This document shows, one piece after another, positions 35,065 to 43,971 of a stretch of 64,000 bases of DNA. Origin of the DNA: Bacillus infantis NRRL B-14911 (GTDB lineage: Bacteria; Bacillota; Bacilli; Bacillales; Cytobacillaceae); NCBI RefSeq assembly GCF_000473245.1, contig NC_022524.1:2132501-2196500 (forward strand), in the 5' to 3' direction. A program made the translations under genes and the position numbers. The first letter of the stretch is position 1. Each line of letters begins with the position of its first letter. The notes beneath the pieces are model-generated. The model made no database searches, had not been told where the DNA came from, and saw nothing but the letters and a program-made list of their open reading frames with translations.

Positions 35065-36441
35065 ATGACGCCGTTTTTAGACAGGGAAAGCCAGATGCCT
35101 TTATATGTTCAGCTATATCAGTATATCAAGTCGGAAATCGAGTCAGGAAAAATAAAGCCAGGGGAAAAGCTTCCTTCCATCCGCAGGTTTTCCCAATTTC
35201 TGGACGTAAGCAAAAATACAGTGGAAGAGGCGTATCAGCAGCTGTTGGCAGAAGGCTATGCCGAAAGCAGGCCGAAGAGCGGGATCATTGTAAACAAATT
35301 AGATGAATTTCCATTGAAGCAGGAGAAAGAACAATTGCCTGTTATATTAAAAGCAGAGCTGGAAAAACCCAAGATAGATTTCCAATATGGCCATATTGAT
35401 GCAGTAGCTTTTCCAGCCAGAAGATGGAAAAACGCCCTGTCTGAAGCAGCCTTTGATCTCTCTCTTTTGCAATATGGAGACAAGCAAGGCCAATTTTCCC
35501 TAAGGAGAGAGCTGACAGGGTATTTGTACAGATCCAGGGGTATAGAGTGCACTCCAGAACAAATCATCATCACCTCAGGAACCCAAAACAGCATTTCAGT
35601 GATTATGAGCATACTCGAGCTTCGCGGAGAAGTGATAGCGATGGAAAATCCAGGCTATGACGGGGTGGGAAAAGTGCTGCTGCATCAAGGGGGAATAGTA
35701 GAGCCAGTCACTGTGGAGGAAGATGGAATCAGTGTTGAAGAGCTTGCAGAAAAGAGGGCGAAGGCGGTTTATGTGACACCTTCCCATCAATTTCCGCTGG
35801 GTATGGTCCTTTCAATCAATAAACGGCTGAAACTGCTGAAGTGGGCTGCGGAAACTGGCGGTTATATTGTGGAGGATGATTATGACAGCGAGTTCAGATA
35901 TCAGGGACAGCCGATTCCGCCGCTTAAAAGTCTGGATCCTAATGATCGCGTCATTTACCTTGGAACTCTTTCCAAATCCTTTCTTCCTGCTGCCCGTCTG
36001 AGCTATATTGTTTTGCCGCCGGCCCTTATGGCTGGCTATAAAAGGGACTTCAGCCTGTACAGCCAGCCAGTCTCTCCCATTATCCAAGAAGCTGCAGCAC
36101 GTTTTATGAAGGAAGGGGACTTTGACCAGCATATCCGGAAAATGCGAGTCCTTTATCAGGCAAAGCATAAAGTACTGCTGGAGTCGGTAAGTTCTATGAT
36201 GGAACATAAAGCCGCTGTGATTGGGCAAAAGGCAGGGCTTCATATCCTCATAAAGCTGGAAGGGAGGAAGAGTGAAGAGCTGGCTGCCAAGGCTGCCAAA
36301 AAAGGCGTAAAAGTGTATCCCGCGAACCAGTATTGGGCAGGTGGAGAAGGTGATGACTTGATAATGCTGGGGTTTGGAGGACTTTCTCCCGAAGAAATAG
36401 CTGAAGGAATTAAGCTTCTTAGCGAGGCTTGGATTGATTAA
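35065..36441 (+). CDS. MocR-family transcription regulator (GntR helix-turn-helix fused to aminotransferase-like domain)
   Basis: Residues about 10-75 form a GntR winged helix (PLYVQLYQYIKSEIESGKIKPGEKLPSIRRF, then VSKNTVEEAYQQLLAEGY). The remaining part of the 458-residue protein is a fold-type I aminotransferase-like domain with the PLP lysine in GTLSKSFLPAARL, and VEDDYDSEFR. MocR proteins sense PLP or amino acid aldimines; PdxR and GabR are examples. Its divergent neighbour is a PNPOx-like gene, so vitamin B6 or a related amine may be the signal. Target assignment is inference. Confidence 0.85.
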   Translation: MTPFLDRESQMPLYVQLYQYIKSEIESGKIKPGEKLPSIRRFSQFLDVSKNTVEEAYQQLLAEGYAESRPKSGIIVNKLDEFPLKQEKEQLPVILKAELEKPKIDFQYGHIDAVAFPARRWKNALSEAAFDLSLLQYGDKQGQFSLRRELTGYLYRSRGIECTPEQIIITSGTQNSISVIMSILELRGEVIAMENPGYDGVGKVLLHQGGIVEPVTVEEDGISVEELAEKRAKAVYVTPSHQFPLGMVLSINKRLKLLKWAAETGGYIVEDDYDSEFRYQGQPIPPLKSLDPNDRVIYLGTLSKSFLPAARLSYIVLPPALMAGYKRDFSLYSQPVSPIIQEAAARFMKEGDFDQHIRKMRVLYQAKHKVLLESVSSMMEHKAAVIGQKAGLHILIKLEGRKSEELAAKAAKKGVKVYPANQYWAGGEGDDLIMLGFGGLSPEEIAEGIKLLSEAWID

Positions 36442-36451
36442 ACAGCAAAAG

Positions 36452-36474
36452 AAAAGGGCCATCCAGGCCCTTTT
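36452..36474. terminator. Bidirectional terminator between the MocR gene and arcA
   Basis: AAAAGGGCC (36452-36460) and GGCCCTTTT (36466-36474) form a perfect 9-bp stem with a 5-nt loop between convergent genes. Confidence 0.85.
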
Positions 36475-37702
36475 ATAGTTCTTCTCTGACAATCGGCATG
36501 CTCATACAGCGAGGTCCGCCTCTGCCGCGCGAAAGTTCAGAGCTCATGATTTCGAGGACCTCGATGCCATTTTGCCTCATCATATCATTGGAAACATAAT
36601 TACGGTCATAGGTAACCACTACTCCAGGGGCAATTGCCAGGGTATTGGAGCCGTCATTCCATTGCTCCCTGGCTGCTGCAATGACATCTCCGCCTCCGCA
36701 AGGCAAGAGGACCAGCTCAGGAAGGTTCAGGACTTCTTTAAGTGTTTCTACAAGGCTGTCCTTTTCGGTAATTTTCAGATCACCAGAGTTCCCCTGCTCC
36801 AGAATATATATCTTCATTTTCCCATCGGTAGATTCAATTGCAGGGTGGTAGGTGAATTTATCATGGTCAATCATGGTGAACACAGTATCCAGATGCATGA
36901 ATGCCCGTGATTTAGGGATTTCGACAGCTACTACCTTCTTTATATCCTCCTGGCGGGCAAATAATTCCCTTGCCAGCTTTTCAATTCCCTGGGCAGATGT
37001 CCTGGCACTGACACCAATGGCAGCGACTTCCCTGCTCAGCACCAGCTCGTCTCCGCCTTCGAGTGTATAATGTTCATCCCGATTAAAGAAAACAGGGATA
37101 TCATGCTCTTTGAAGCGGGGGTGATGCTTGATGATATAATCCATGAAAATGGATTCCCGTCTTCTGGCCGGTTCATTCATATTGTTAATGGTTATACCTT
37201 TGCCGATGACTGCTGCAGGATCTCTTGTGAAATATAAATTTGGCATCGGATCAAGGAAGAATGGGTAAGAATCCGCCATGATTTCATGAAGGTGCACTTT
37301 TTCTTTTAAATCAATTTCATTCTTCCGTACCCCGGCCATTACTTTCCTCACTAGTTCATCTGCCGGCAGTGAATTCAAATATTCAGAGACTGCCTCAAAA
37401 GAGCCATTTACATTCGACTGGCTTTCCATCAGGATCTGTTCTGTGAACCGGCTGTGGATTTCAGGCTGTGCAAGCGTTTCTGTCATCAGCTTATCAAGAT
37501 AAAGCACTTCAATGCCCCGATTGCTTAGAACTCCTGCAAAATAATCATGTTCCTTTTGAATCGCCGGCAAATAGGGGATATCATCAAATAACAGCCTTTT
37601 TAAGTATTGAGGGGTAAGGTTTTCTACCTCCTTGCCGGGCCTGTGCAGAAGGACCGACTTCAACTCTCCTATTTCCGAAGTAACATGTAACGGATGCTTC
37701 AT
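36473..37702 (-). CDS. arcA: Arginine deiminase
   Basis: The 409-residue enzyme hydrolyses arginine to citrulline and ammonia. Motifs are complete: [53 protein letters not shown] and the nucleophilic Cys399 in [15 protein letters not shown] 37702 follows GGAGG. No arcB, arcC or arcD lies beside it, so the rest of the arginine deiminase pathway must be elsewhere or absent. Confidence 0.93.
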   Translation of the reverse strand: MKHPLHVTSEIGELKSVLLHRPGKEVENLTPQYLKRLLFDDIPYLPAIQKEHDYFAGVLSNRGIEVLYLDKLMTETLAQPEIHSRFTEQILMESQSNVNGSFEAVSEYLNSLPADELVRKVMAGVRKNEIDLKEKVHLHEIMADSYPFFLDPMPNLYFTRDPAAVIGKGITINNMNEPARRRESIFMDYIIKHHPRFKEHDIPVFFNRDEHYTLEGGDELVLSREVAAIGVSARTSAQGIEKLARELFARQEDIKKVVAVEIPKSRAFMHLDTVFTMIDHDKFTYHPAIESTDGKMKIYILEQGNSGDLKITEKDSLVETLKEVLNLPELVLLPCGGGDVIAAAREQWNDGSNTLAIAPGVVVTYDRNYVSNDMMRQNGIEVLEIMSSELSRGRGGPRCMSMPIVREEL

Positions 37703-37853
37703 TTAAATAACCTCCAAATATGTATACGAGCCAGTTTGGCTGATTTCATGTGTACTGTTCATTTTCCTTTAAAGTAATGTGAGTAAACTAATCAATTTTT
37801 TGTATGATTATTCAGAAGGTGATGAGCGATTGGCCAATGAAACCACAAAACCA

Positions 37854-37910
37854 CGGCGCCTTTTGGTACCCGCAGCAGCAAAGATTGATAGTTAAGAGGG
37901 CGCCGCTGCG
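37854..37910 (+). other. Potentially structured RNA region upstream of the HD-GYP gene
   Basis: In the 37703-38090 gap, CGGCGCC (37854-37860) is complementary to GGCGCCG (37899-37905), and CGCAGC (37871-37876) to GCTGCG (37905-37910). The two pairings cross, as in a pseudoknot, or compete. The island is GC-rich in very AT-rich surroundings. I do not recognise a known riboswitch. The rest of the gap shows only promoter-like AT-rich DNA with TATAAT at 38005-38010. Confidence 0.35.
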
Positions 37911-38090
37911 CTATTTATAGGACTTTCTCAGTATTTACCAAAAAAAATATGTAAATTCTTGTTTATTTTTCTAATTCTCTATATTACTATTTAACTTTAT
38001 GTATTATAATGTTGGAGAATAGAAGAAGATTTGACATTCTTTTCTTCTTGTTTCGACAGCAATCTTAGAAATAGAAATGAGGGTAACACA

Positions 38091-38987
38091 GTGGGCATTA
38101 TAAATGAAGATCGTTTCATTGAAACAGTCCACATGAAAGGCTTGCAGATCTCCCTCCTCGCATCTGGTGATGGTACGGAGGTTATTTATCATAAGCTGCA
38201 GCCGGGAACAAGGTGGGGATTAGAACCTCAAGACGGATGGGACGCCTTAGAGTTTTTGCAGATTCTTTCAGGTGGGTTAAAGGTGCTTTCACATAATCAC
38301 CTAAAAGATCTACAGGCTGGAGACTCGTTTCATGAATGCCCTATCAAAGATCATTACTTTTTTGAATCTATTGGGGAAACAGAATTTTTATTTATCACTT
38401 CTCAACCGGTATTCCATTTTTATAGCAAAATATCTAATGAGTTGAAGGAGCTTGCTGTTTCAATAGAGGAGAAAGACGGATACACGAAAGATCACTGTGA
38501 TAGGATTAAAACAATGGCTACTCTTGTTGGGGAGAAGGCAGGATTAACTTCCAAACAACTTATGAGGCTGAACTTGGCCAGCTTTTTACATGATATAGGT
38601 AAAGTTAAAATTCCGATAAGTATACTTCAAAAACCAGGGAAATTAACTTCTGAAGAATGGGAGTTAATGAAGCTTCACACTGTATTTGGTAAACAAATAT
38701 TAGTAGAGACCAAGTTGCCTAGCTTAATTGAGGCATCAAAAATTGTTGAACAACACCATGAGAGGTTTGACGGGTTGGGCTACCCCTACAACTTACAAGG
38801 GGATCAGATTTCAACAGAGGCTTCTATAATTTCGGTTGTTGATGCTTTCGATGCTATGACTACCAATAGAATCTACCAAAGTGCAAGAACACGTGAAGAA
38901 GCTTTTGAAGAAATACTTAGATGCCGAGGAACTATGTACAATCCGTACATTGTAGATATATTCCTAAGTTTAAAAGATAAAATATAA
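38091..38987 (+). CDS. HD-GYP domain protein with N-terminal cupin-like domain
   Basis: The 298-residue protein has a cupin-like N-terminal part (about 20-110: QPGTRWGLEPQDG, SGGLKVLSHN, LQAGDSFHE) and an HD-GYP domain with FLHDIGK (His167-Asp168), VEQHHERFDGLGYP (228-232) and VVDAFDAMTTNR. HD-GYP enzymes degrade cyclic di-GMP or related dinucleotides; the cupin part may sense a ligand. GTG 38091 is preferred for its GAGGG at 7 nt; a TTG at 38031 lacks a site. The gene is AT-richer than its neighbours, suggesting separate origin. Confidence 0.8.
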   Translation: MGIINEDRFIETVHMKGLQISLLASGDGTEVIYHKLQPGTRWGLEPQDGWDALEFLQILSGGLKVLSHNHLKDLQAGDSFHECPIKDHYFFESIGETEFLFITSQPVFHFYSKISNELKELAVSIEEKDGYTKDHCDRIKTMATLVGEKAGLTSKQLMRLNLASFLHDIGKVKIPISILQKPGKLTSEEWELMKLHTVFGKQILVETKLPSLIEASKIVEQHHERFDGLGYPYNLQGDQISTEASIISVVDAFDAMTTNRIYQSARTREEAFEEILRCRGTMYNPYIVDIFLSLKDKI

Positions 38988-39005
38988 AAGAAAAGGGGAA
39001 AAGCT

Positions 39006-39326
39006 ATGAAGAAAGTTAGCGTATTACTTATGGCACTGCTAATTGGTGCTGTTTTCAGCATCAAACCAGCTGAAGCAGCATACCTGCCTGAATACGATCA
39101 GTATGTAGAAGTTTCTTATGAACAGGCACGTGCAATTGCTGATATTGTTGGTCTTGAAGGTGTTGAATTGGGAGAAGAAACTGCGAGAATTTCTTTTGAC
39201 TACCAGGAAAAGTTAATTGCTAAAATTGAAAAAGTTCTAAAAACAGAAATTGATCATTACTATATCTGGCTAACTGTTGATGGTCAGCCAGTATTAGGAA
39301 TTGATCCACCTCATCCATTCTATTAA
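39006..39326 (+). CDS. Small secreted protein of unknown function
   Basis: The 106-residue protein begins with a clear signal peptide (MKKVSVLLMALLIGAVFS, cleavage likely after AEA near residue 24). The mature part is acidic with YLPEYDQYVEVSYEQARA and ends in WLTVDGQPVLGIDPPHPFY. No family recognised. It is 18 nt after the HD-GYP gene, so probably cotranscribed, and shares its AT-rich composition. Confidence 0.65.
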   Translation: MKKVSVLLMALLIGAVFSIKPAEAAYLPEYDQYVEVSYEQARAIADIVGLEGVELGEETARISFDYQEKLIAKIEKVLKTEIDHYYIWLTVDGQPVLGIDPPHPFY

Positions 39327-39362
39327 TCAAATAAAATATGCCAAAGAGTATTTTGGGTAAAA

Positions 39363-39396
39363 AAGTAAGGAGTGATTGCATTCCTTGCTTTTTTTG
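39363..39396 (+). terminator. Terminator after the HD-GYP/secreted protein operon
   Basis: AAGTAAGGA (39363-39371) pairs with TCCTTGCTT (39382-39390) with one G-T, followed by a T run. Confidence 0.8.
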
Positions 39397-39514
39397 TTTT
39401 TTATAGGGTTTTAAACACCAGTGGTGAGAGCATTGGTTAAAATATGACAACAATTGGTTTATACTATTTTTTTCAATTTTATATTGTATCTGTGATATAT
39501 TTTTTAACCCTGTT

Positions 39515-39642
39515 GATTGTAGTGGAAGGCACGCAGACTCCTGCGGGAAATAGCGGCAAAGCTTAGACCCCGCATGAGCATAGCGAAGAGGAGGCTCAGC
39601 GCCGCCCCGCGGAAAGCGAAGGCCAGGAACGGAAATCAGCAG
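39515..39642 (-). repeat. Interspersed GC-rich repeat, copy 2 (inverted)
   Basis: The reverse complement aligns closely with 22465-22592, sharing CTTCGCTTTCC-CGGGGCGGCG, CTGAGC-TCCTC, AGCTTTGCCGCT and CCCGCAGGAGTCT-CGTGCC. It lies in the 39327-39934 gap, which otherwise holds terminators and the kbl leader. Confidence 0.75.
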
Positions 39643-39698
39643 CAAAGTTGATAAGCTAAGCCACCGACATCCTAATTAAAAATGATTCTCCAATTTTT

Positions 39699-39724
39699 AG
39701 GAAGCTTAAAGGCTTCCTTCTTTT
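39699..39724 (+). terminator. Terminator-like hairpin upstream of the kbl leader
   Basis: AGGAAGC (39699-39705) pairs with GCTTCCT (39712-39718), followed by a T-rich stretch. No gene ends here; it may stop readthrough or end a small transcript. Confidence 0.5.
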
Positions 39725-39824
39725 ATTTTTAAACTAAAATACACTCCTCCCGGGAAAAATAAAGTACCTGCTGTTTTGTCCTTTTCAAGTGTACAATTTC
39801 ATCAAATATGTTAAAGTAACTAGT

Positions 39825-39881
39825 AAGGAACTCCTTGATACATAAGTCTTTTTCAGACATCGAAATGTCCATCCAAGGAGT
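39825..39881 (+). promoter_or_regulatory. Candidate structured leader of the kbl-tdh operon
   Basis: ACTCCTTG (39830-39837) pairs with CAAGGAGT (39874-39881), enclosing a GACAT-CGAA-ATGTC hairpin (39856-39869). AAGG at 39825-39828 can instead pair locally with CCTT (39833-39836), giving two exclusive folds 54 nt before the start. It does not resemble the glycine riboswitch I know. Confidence 0.4.
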
Positions 39882-39934
39882 ACAGTTGTTTGTTTGCAGA
39901 TGACATTCTATTCTATATAAAGAGAGGGATCTAT

Positions 39935-41125
39935 ATGTCCAGCAAAACTTTGGATAGCTTTTTAAATGAAAATCTCGAGGATCTTAAAAGCAGGGGCCTT
40001 TACAATGTAATTGACCCGCTGGAAAGCCCTAACGGACCCATGATTAAAATAAATGGCAGAGAATTGATCAACTTATCCTCTAATAATTACCTGGGCCTTG
40101 CTACCAGCGACAGGCTTAAAAGTGCTGCCAAAAAAGCAATTGATACATACGGTGTAGGAGCAGGTGCTGTCAGGACAATCAACGGCACAATGGATATCCA
40201 TATCAAATTGGAAGAAAAACTGGCAGAATTCAAGCATACAGAAGCAGCCATCGCTTACCAGTCAGGCTTTAACTGTAATATGGCTGCCATCTCTGCAGTC
40301 ATGGACAAAAATGATGCTATTCTTTCCGATGAACTGAACCATGCTTCCATCATTGACGGCTGCAGGCTGTCCCGCGCAAAGATCATCCGCTTCAATCACT
40401 CAGATATGGAAGATTTGCGTGCAAAAGCAAAGGAAGCGACAGAGTCAGGACAATATAATAAAGTCATGGTAATCACAGACGGAGTATTCTCCATGGATGG
40501 AGATATTGCGAAGCTCCCTGAAATCGTGGAAATTGCCGAAGAGTTCGACCTGATCACTTATGTTGATGATGCACATGGATCTGGTGTGCTCGGCAAAGGT
40601 GCAGGTACAGTTAAGCATTTTGGCTTATCCGATAAAGTGGACTTCCAAATCGGTACGCTCTCCAAGGCCATCGGTGTTGTCGGCGGATATGTGGCCGGCA
40701 AGAAACAGCTGATTGACTGGCTGAAAGTGAGAAGCCGTCCATTCCTATTTTCGACTTCACTTACACCTGCTGATGTAGCTGCATGCATCGAATCCATCAG
40801 CATCCTAATGGAAAGCACTGAGCTGAATGAGAAGCTTTGGGAAAATGCCGATTATCTGAAAAAAGGTCTGAAGGAGCTCGGCTTCAATATTGGAGACAGT
40901 GAAACGCCTATCACTCCTTGCATCATCGGGGATGAAGTGGCTACCCAGGAATTCAGCAAAAAATTGAATGATGAAGGTGTCTATGCTAAATCAATCGTGT
41001 TCCCGACTGTTCCGCGGGGCACTGGGCGTGTCCGCAACATGCCGACAGCCGCGCATACAAAGGATATGCTGGATCAGGCACTTTCGATCTATAAGAAGGT
41101 CGGCAAGGAAATGGGTATTATCTAA
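39935..41125 (+). CDS. kbl: Glycine C-acetyltransferase (2-amino-3-ketobutyrate CoA ligase)
   Basis: The 396-residue PLP enzyme splits 2-amino-3-oxobutyrate with CoA into glycine and acetyl-CoA. It has [54 protein letters not shown] and the PLP Lys244 in [12 protein letters not shown] 39935 is fixed by GAGAGGGA. With the following threonine dehydrogenase gene it forms the threonine-to-glycine pathway. Confidence 0.92.
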   Translation: MSSKTLDSFLNENLEDLKSRGLYNVIDPLESPNGPMIKINGRELINLSSNNYLGLATSDRLKSAAKKAIDTYGVGAGAVRTINGTMDIHIKLEEKLAEFKHTEAAIAYQSGFNCNMAAISAVMDKNDAILSDELNHASIIDGCRLSRAKIIRFNHSDMEDLRAKAKEATESGQYNKVMVITDGVFSMDGDIAKLPEIVEIAEEFDLITYVDDAHGSGVLGKGAGTVKHFGLSDKVDFQIGTLSKAIGVVGGYVAGKKQLIDWLKVRSRPFLFSTSLTPADVAACIESISILMESTELNEKLWENADYLKKGLKELGFNIGDSETPITPCIIGDEVATQEFSKKLNDEGVYAKSIVFPTVPRGTGRVRNMPTAAHTKDMLDQALSIYKKVGKEMGII

Positions 41126-41172
41126 GATTCAAAATATAGATATGAAACGACGGATTCAGGTGGAGGAAAACG

Positions 41173-42123
41173 ATGAAAAAGATCTTTATTACAGGTGCTC
41201 TTGGCCAGATCGGTTCAGAGCTGACTATCAAGCTTAGAAACATATATGGTACCGATAATGTCATTGCAACAGATATCCGAAGGAATGATTCTGAGGCGGC
41301 CCAGTCTGGCCCTTTTGAAATCGTGGATGTTACGGATGCGAAATCTATGTTTGATACAGCAAAGAAGCATAATGCAGATACAGTCATCCATATGGCAGCC
41401 TTGCTGTCTGCGACGGCTGAGGCAAATCCGGTTTTTGCATGGAACCTAAATATGGGCGGGCTTATGAATGCACTGGAAGCTGCACGGGAACTGAACAGCC
41501 AGTTCTTTACGCCAAGCTCAATTGGCGCTTTCGGCCCGTCTACACCTAAGGATTCCACTCCGCAGGACACCATTCAGCGTCCAACGACCATGTACGGGGT
41601 CAATAAAGTTGCCGGCGAACTCCTTTGCGATTATTATTTTCATAAATTCGGCCTGGATACGAGAGGCTTGCGCTTCCCCGGCCTGATTTCATATGTGACT
41701 CCTCCAGGCGGCGGAACTACCGACTATGCTGTAGAAATCTATTATAAAGCGATCGAAGAAGGCAAGTACACTTCCTATATCGACAAAGGGACTTATATGG
41801 ATATGATGTATATGCCGGATGCCCTTGATGCGATTATCAGTTTGATGGAAGCTGATGCAGGCCGGCTCAAGCACCGCAACTCATTCAATGTTGCGGCAAT
41901 GAGCTTTGCGCCTGAAGAGATTGCTGAAGCTATCCGTCAGCATATTCCTTCATTTGAGCTCAGCTATGAAGTGGATCCTGTCCGCCAGGCGATTGCTGAC
42001 AGCTGGCCCAACTCTATTGATTGTACCGCAGCAAAAGATGAATGGGGTTTTAAGGCTGAATACGATCTTGCTAAAATGACGGCAGATATGCTGGAAAAGC
42101 TAAAAGTTACAACAGTAAAATAA
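41173..42123 (+). CDS. L-threonine 3-dehydrogenase, SDR type
   Basis: The 316-residue extended SDR has the NAD motif [39 protein letters not shown] and the catalytic [36 protein letters not shown] is characteristic of SDR-type threonine dehydrogenases rather than sugar epimerases. It oxidises threonine to 2-amino-3-oxobutyrate for Kbl, 47 nt upstream in the same operon. Confidence 0.88.
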   Translation: MKKIFITGALGQIGSELTIKLRNIYGTDNVIATDIRRNDSEAAQSGPFEIVDVTDAKSMFDTAKKHNADTVIHMAALLSATAEANPVFAWNLNMGGLMNALEAARELNSQFFTPSSIGAFGPSTPKDSTPQDTIQRPTTMYGVNKVAGELLCDYYFHKFGLDTRGLRFPGLISYVTPPGGGTTDYAVEIYYKAIEEGKYTSYIDKGTYMDMMYMPDALDAIISLMEADAGRLKHRNSFNVAAMSFAPEEIAEAIRQHIPSFELSYEVDPVRQAIADSWPNSIDCTAAKDEWGFKAEYDLAKMTADMLEKLKVTTVK

Positions 42124-42127
42124 AGTG

Positions 42128-42163
42128 AAAAAGCTGGCAGGAGACCATCTCGCCAGCTTTTTT
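42128..42163 (+). terminator. Terminator of kbl-tdh
   Basis: AAGCTGGC (42131-42138) pairs with GCCAGCTT (42152-42159), followed by a T run; the A-rich 5' side also serves the convergent gene. Confidence 0.85.
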
Positions 42164-42172
42164 ATTGAACGT

Positions 42173-42913
42173 CTATGCCTCTGTGATGCCAAAGAACACT
42201 TTCAGCGCCTCCCGTTTTGCACCTTTGTCTAAATCTGTTTTAATCTTTTCTCCGTTTTCTGTTCTTACAAGCGTGTTCCCTGAAAGCGTGATTCGCCCGT
42301 TCTCTGATGCGATAGTAATGATATCATCTTTGGTGAATGGCGATTCTGCTGATGTTTGATTAAATTTGCAGGAATCCTGGAAGAAATCCAGGCTTCTTTT
42401 TTTATCAGAAAACCGGTACTTAATCTGCCATTCCCCGCCGTCATTATGCATCAAATCATAGCGGCCGTCTCCCAGATCCCTGACTTTATAATTCCCGCTC
42501 GCATCCTCCTTTTCAGTGCCGTCAAGCGGGATGGGCTGCCTTGCTGAGTCCCCGAAGCCTACATCAGTCAAATAGGGCTGGTCAAGATAGACAAGTATGG
42601 CAGCATGGCTGTTTTCCCTGGCCCATCCGGCAGGTGTTTTGACAGTACAGGAGATGAGGGAAGAGCTATAGCCCATCTCTGAGAGAAGGGTTTGGAAGAG
42701 GCCGTTCAGCTCATAGCAGAAACCGCCCCTGCTGTTTTCCACCACTTTTTTGTAAAACTGATCTGTATCCAATCTGATCGGGACCTTCCTGATGACATCG
42801 AGATTTTCAAAAGGTACCCTTTGCATATGGCTTTTTTGCAGCTGTGCCAGAGCATCAAGCCCCGTCTCCTTTTTATCGGCCTGTATCCTGGCCAGGTAGC
42901 GGTCTATATTCAT
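42173..42913 (-). CDS. nat: Arylamine N-acetyltransferase
   Basis: The 246-residue protein has the catalytic triad of the family: Cys66 (NSRGGFCYELN), His103 (ENSHAAILV) and Asp117 (TDVGFGD). VPFENLDV near residue 35 is also conserved. It transfers acetyl from acetyl-CoA to arylamines or hydrazines. It is convergent with kbl-tdh; the 42914-43203 stretch upstream holds its promoter region. Confidence 0.9.
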   Translation of the reverse strand: MNIDRYLARIQADKKETGLDALAQLQKSHMQRVPFENLDVIRKVPIRLDTDQFYKKVVENSRGGFCYELNGLFQTLLSEMGYSSSLISCTVKTPAGWARENSHAAILVYLDQPYLTDVGFGDSARQPIPLDGTEKEDASGNYKVRDLGDGRYDLMHNDGGEWQIKYRFSDKKRSLDFFQDSCKFNQTSAESPFTKDDIITIASENGRITLSGNTLVRTENGEKIKTDLDKGAKREALKVFFGITEA

Positions 42914-43203
42914 ATCGTTTTCACCTACTATGCTATAGTTAATACACTTAAATTTATACGCATCGGGCTGGCCCTTATAATTATTTTAACATGTTGTCCG
43001 ATATAAGGATCTTTTACTGCCTGCTGTGTGTTTAATCCATATTAGCCTTGTTGAATTGAATCTGGAGGGCGCGGGTTCCAAAAAGTACGCTGATTACTGC
43101 TTGAAGCCAGAATTTCTTTAAGGAGAAGGACAGCAAGGTTGCAGGCTCCTGCATGCTTGTACTACAATAACAGCAAACAGAATCAGGAGAGGAGGCAGCA
43201 CTG

Positions 43204-43437
43204 ATGGCAAGTTATGAAGTGAAGGTTGAATTCTGCATGATGTGAAACTACGCACCAAAAGCCGCGAGTTTCGCGGAGGACCTTTTTAATCATTTCCGCT
43301 CTGAAATAGGTAAAATGGAGCTGGTTCCCAGTTCAGGCGGCGCCTTTGAAGTGACGGTGAATGGAAGCAAAATCTATTCAAAGCTTGAGACAGGCGTCTT
43401 TCCTAAAAGCCAGGAAATCATTGATAAAATGAAATGA
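43204..43437 (+). CDS. SelW-like Rdx family selenoprotein with in-frame UGA (selenocysteine)
   Basis: From ATG 43204 (GGAGG 7-9 nt upstream) the frame meets TGA at 43243-43245 and continues open to TGA at 43435. Read as selenocysteine, the 77-residue product is MASYEVKVEFCMMU14 followed by NYAPKAASFAEDLF, then VPSSGGAFEVTVNG, IYSKLETGVFPKSQEI. This matches the Rdx (SelW/SelT/SelH) thioredoxin-like family at both ends, with the CxxU motif (Cys11, Sec14) at the usual CxxC place. A GC-rich hairpin begins 16 nt after the UGA. selA lies 0.5 kb downstream. Rdx proteins are thought to be thiol-redox enzymes; the substrate is unknown. Standard annotation would miss this gene or truncate it. Confidence 0.88.
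43262..43276 (+). promoter_or_regulatory. Candidate bacterial SECIS hairpin of the SelW-like gene
   Basis: CCGCGA pairs perfectly with TCGCGG around a GTT loop. The apical loop is 22 nt after the UGA and its first base is G, within the range described for bacterial SECIS elements bound by SelB. Confidence 0.65.
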
Positions 43438-43447
43438 CGATAGAAAC

Positions 43448-43474
43448 AGCCCCGCCTTCTTTTAAAGCGGGGCT
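43448..43474. terminator. GC-rich hairpin between convergent selW-like and hsp20-like genes
   Basis: AGCCCCGC (43448-43455) pairs perfectly with GCGGGGCT (43467-43474). T runs on either side are short, so termination may be partial. Confidence 0.6.
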
Positions 43475-43503
43475 TCCGTTATGGTGAACTTCTAGATGGA
43501 CGG

Positions 43504-43875
43504 TTATTGTATAGGCACCCTGCGATCTTTGCCGGAACCTTTACTGGTCTTTGAAATGAAAATTTCCAGTATGCCGCAGGAAAATCGGGAGGTGACCTGT
43601 TTGTCTGTTAAAAGGAATGGAAAATCGACTTCCCGGCTGACTGTTTCCTTATCTTTCTCAGCCCTGATGATCAGCTCATGGCCGTTTAATATAACAGAAA
43701 GCATCGCCGCTGTATAATCTGTCAGCAGAGCTTCCACAATATATTCCGCATCTGTCTCAAAAATGTCGATCCGGAATGCCGACTGATCAAGATAAGATGT
43801 CAGCGGATCAAGAAAGAAATGCTCCAGCCATTTTTCCATTTCCTTGAATGGATTATCTTCGCTGTTTCTTCCCAT
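43504..43875 (-). CDS. Hsp20/alpha-crystallin-like protein
   Basis: The 123-residue protein has a weak small heat shock protein pattern: FRIDIFETDAEYIVEALL, VILNGHELIIRAEK and a C-terminal strand LEIFISK. Bacillus relatives include spore coat protein CotP. The IxI-type C-terminal tail of classic chaperones is only partly recognisable (VPIQ). It is divergent from selA with 97 nt between. Confidence 0.65.
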   Translation of the reverse strand: MGRNSEDNPFKEMEKWLEHFFLDPLTSYLDQSAFRIDIFETDAEYIVEALLTDYTAAMLSVILNGHELIIRAEKDKETVSREVDFPFLLTDKQVTSRFSCGILEIFISKTSKGSGKDRRVPIQ

Positions 43876-43971
43876 AATAATGCCCCCTTGTTGCGACCAG
43901 TATATTCATTAGAACCGCACAGGGTGAAAATGGTATAATACTTCTAATTAATATGCTGGAGGATTACAAAA

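Noticed and set aside
37703-38090. Cyclic di-GMP riboswitch before the HD-GYP gene
   Set aside because: The conserved GEMM core segments are not present.
42914-43203. tRNA-Sec (selC) upstream of the SelW-like gene
   Set aside because: No T-arm GGTTCGAAT-like core and no long variable arm; only a small hairpin near 43134-43160.
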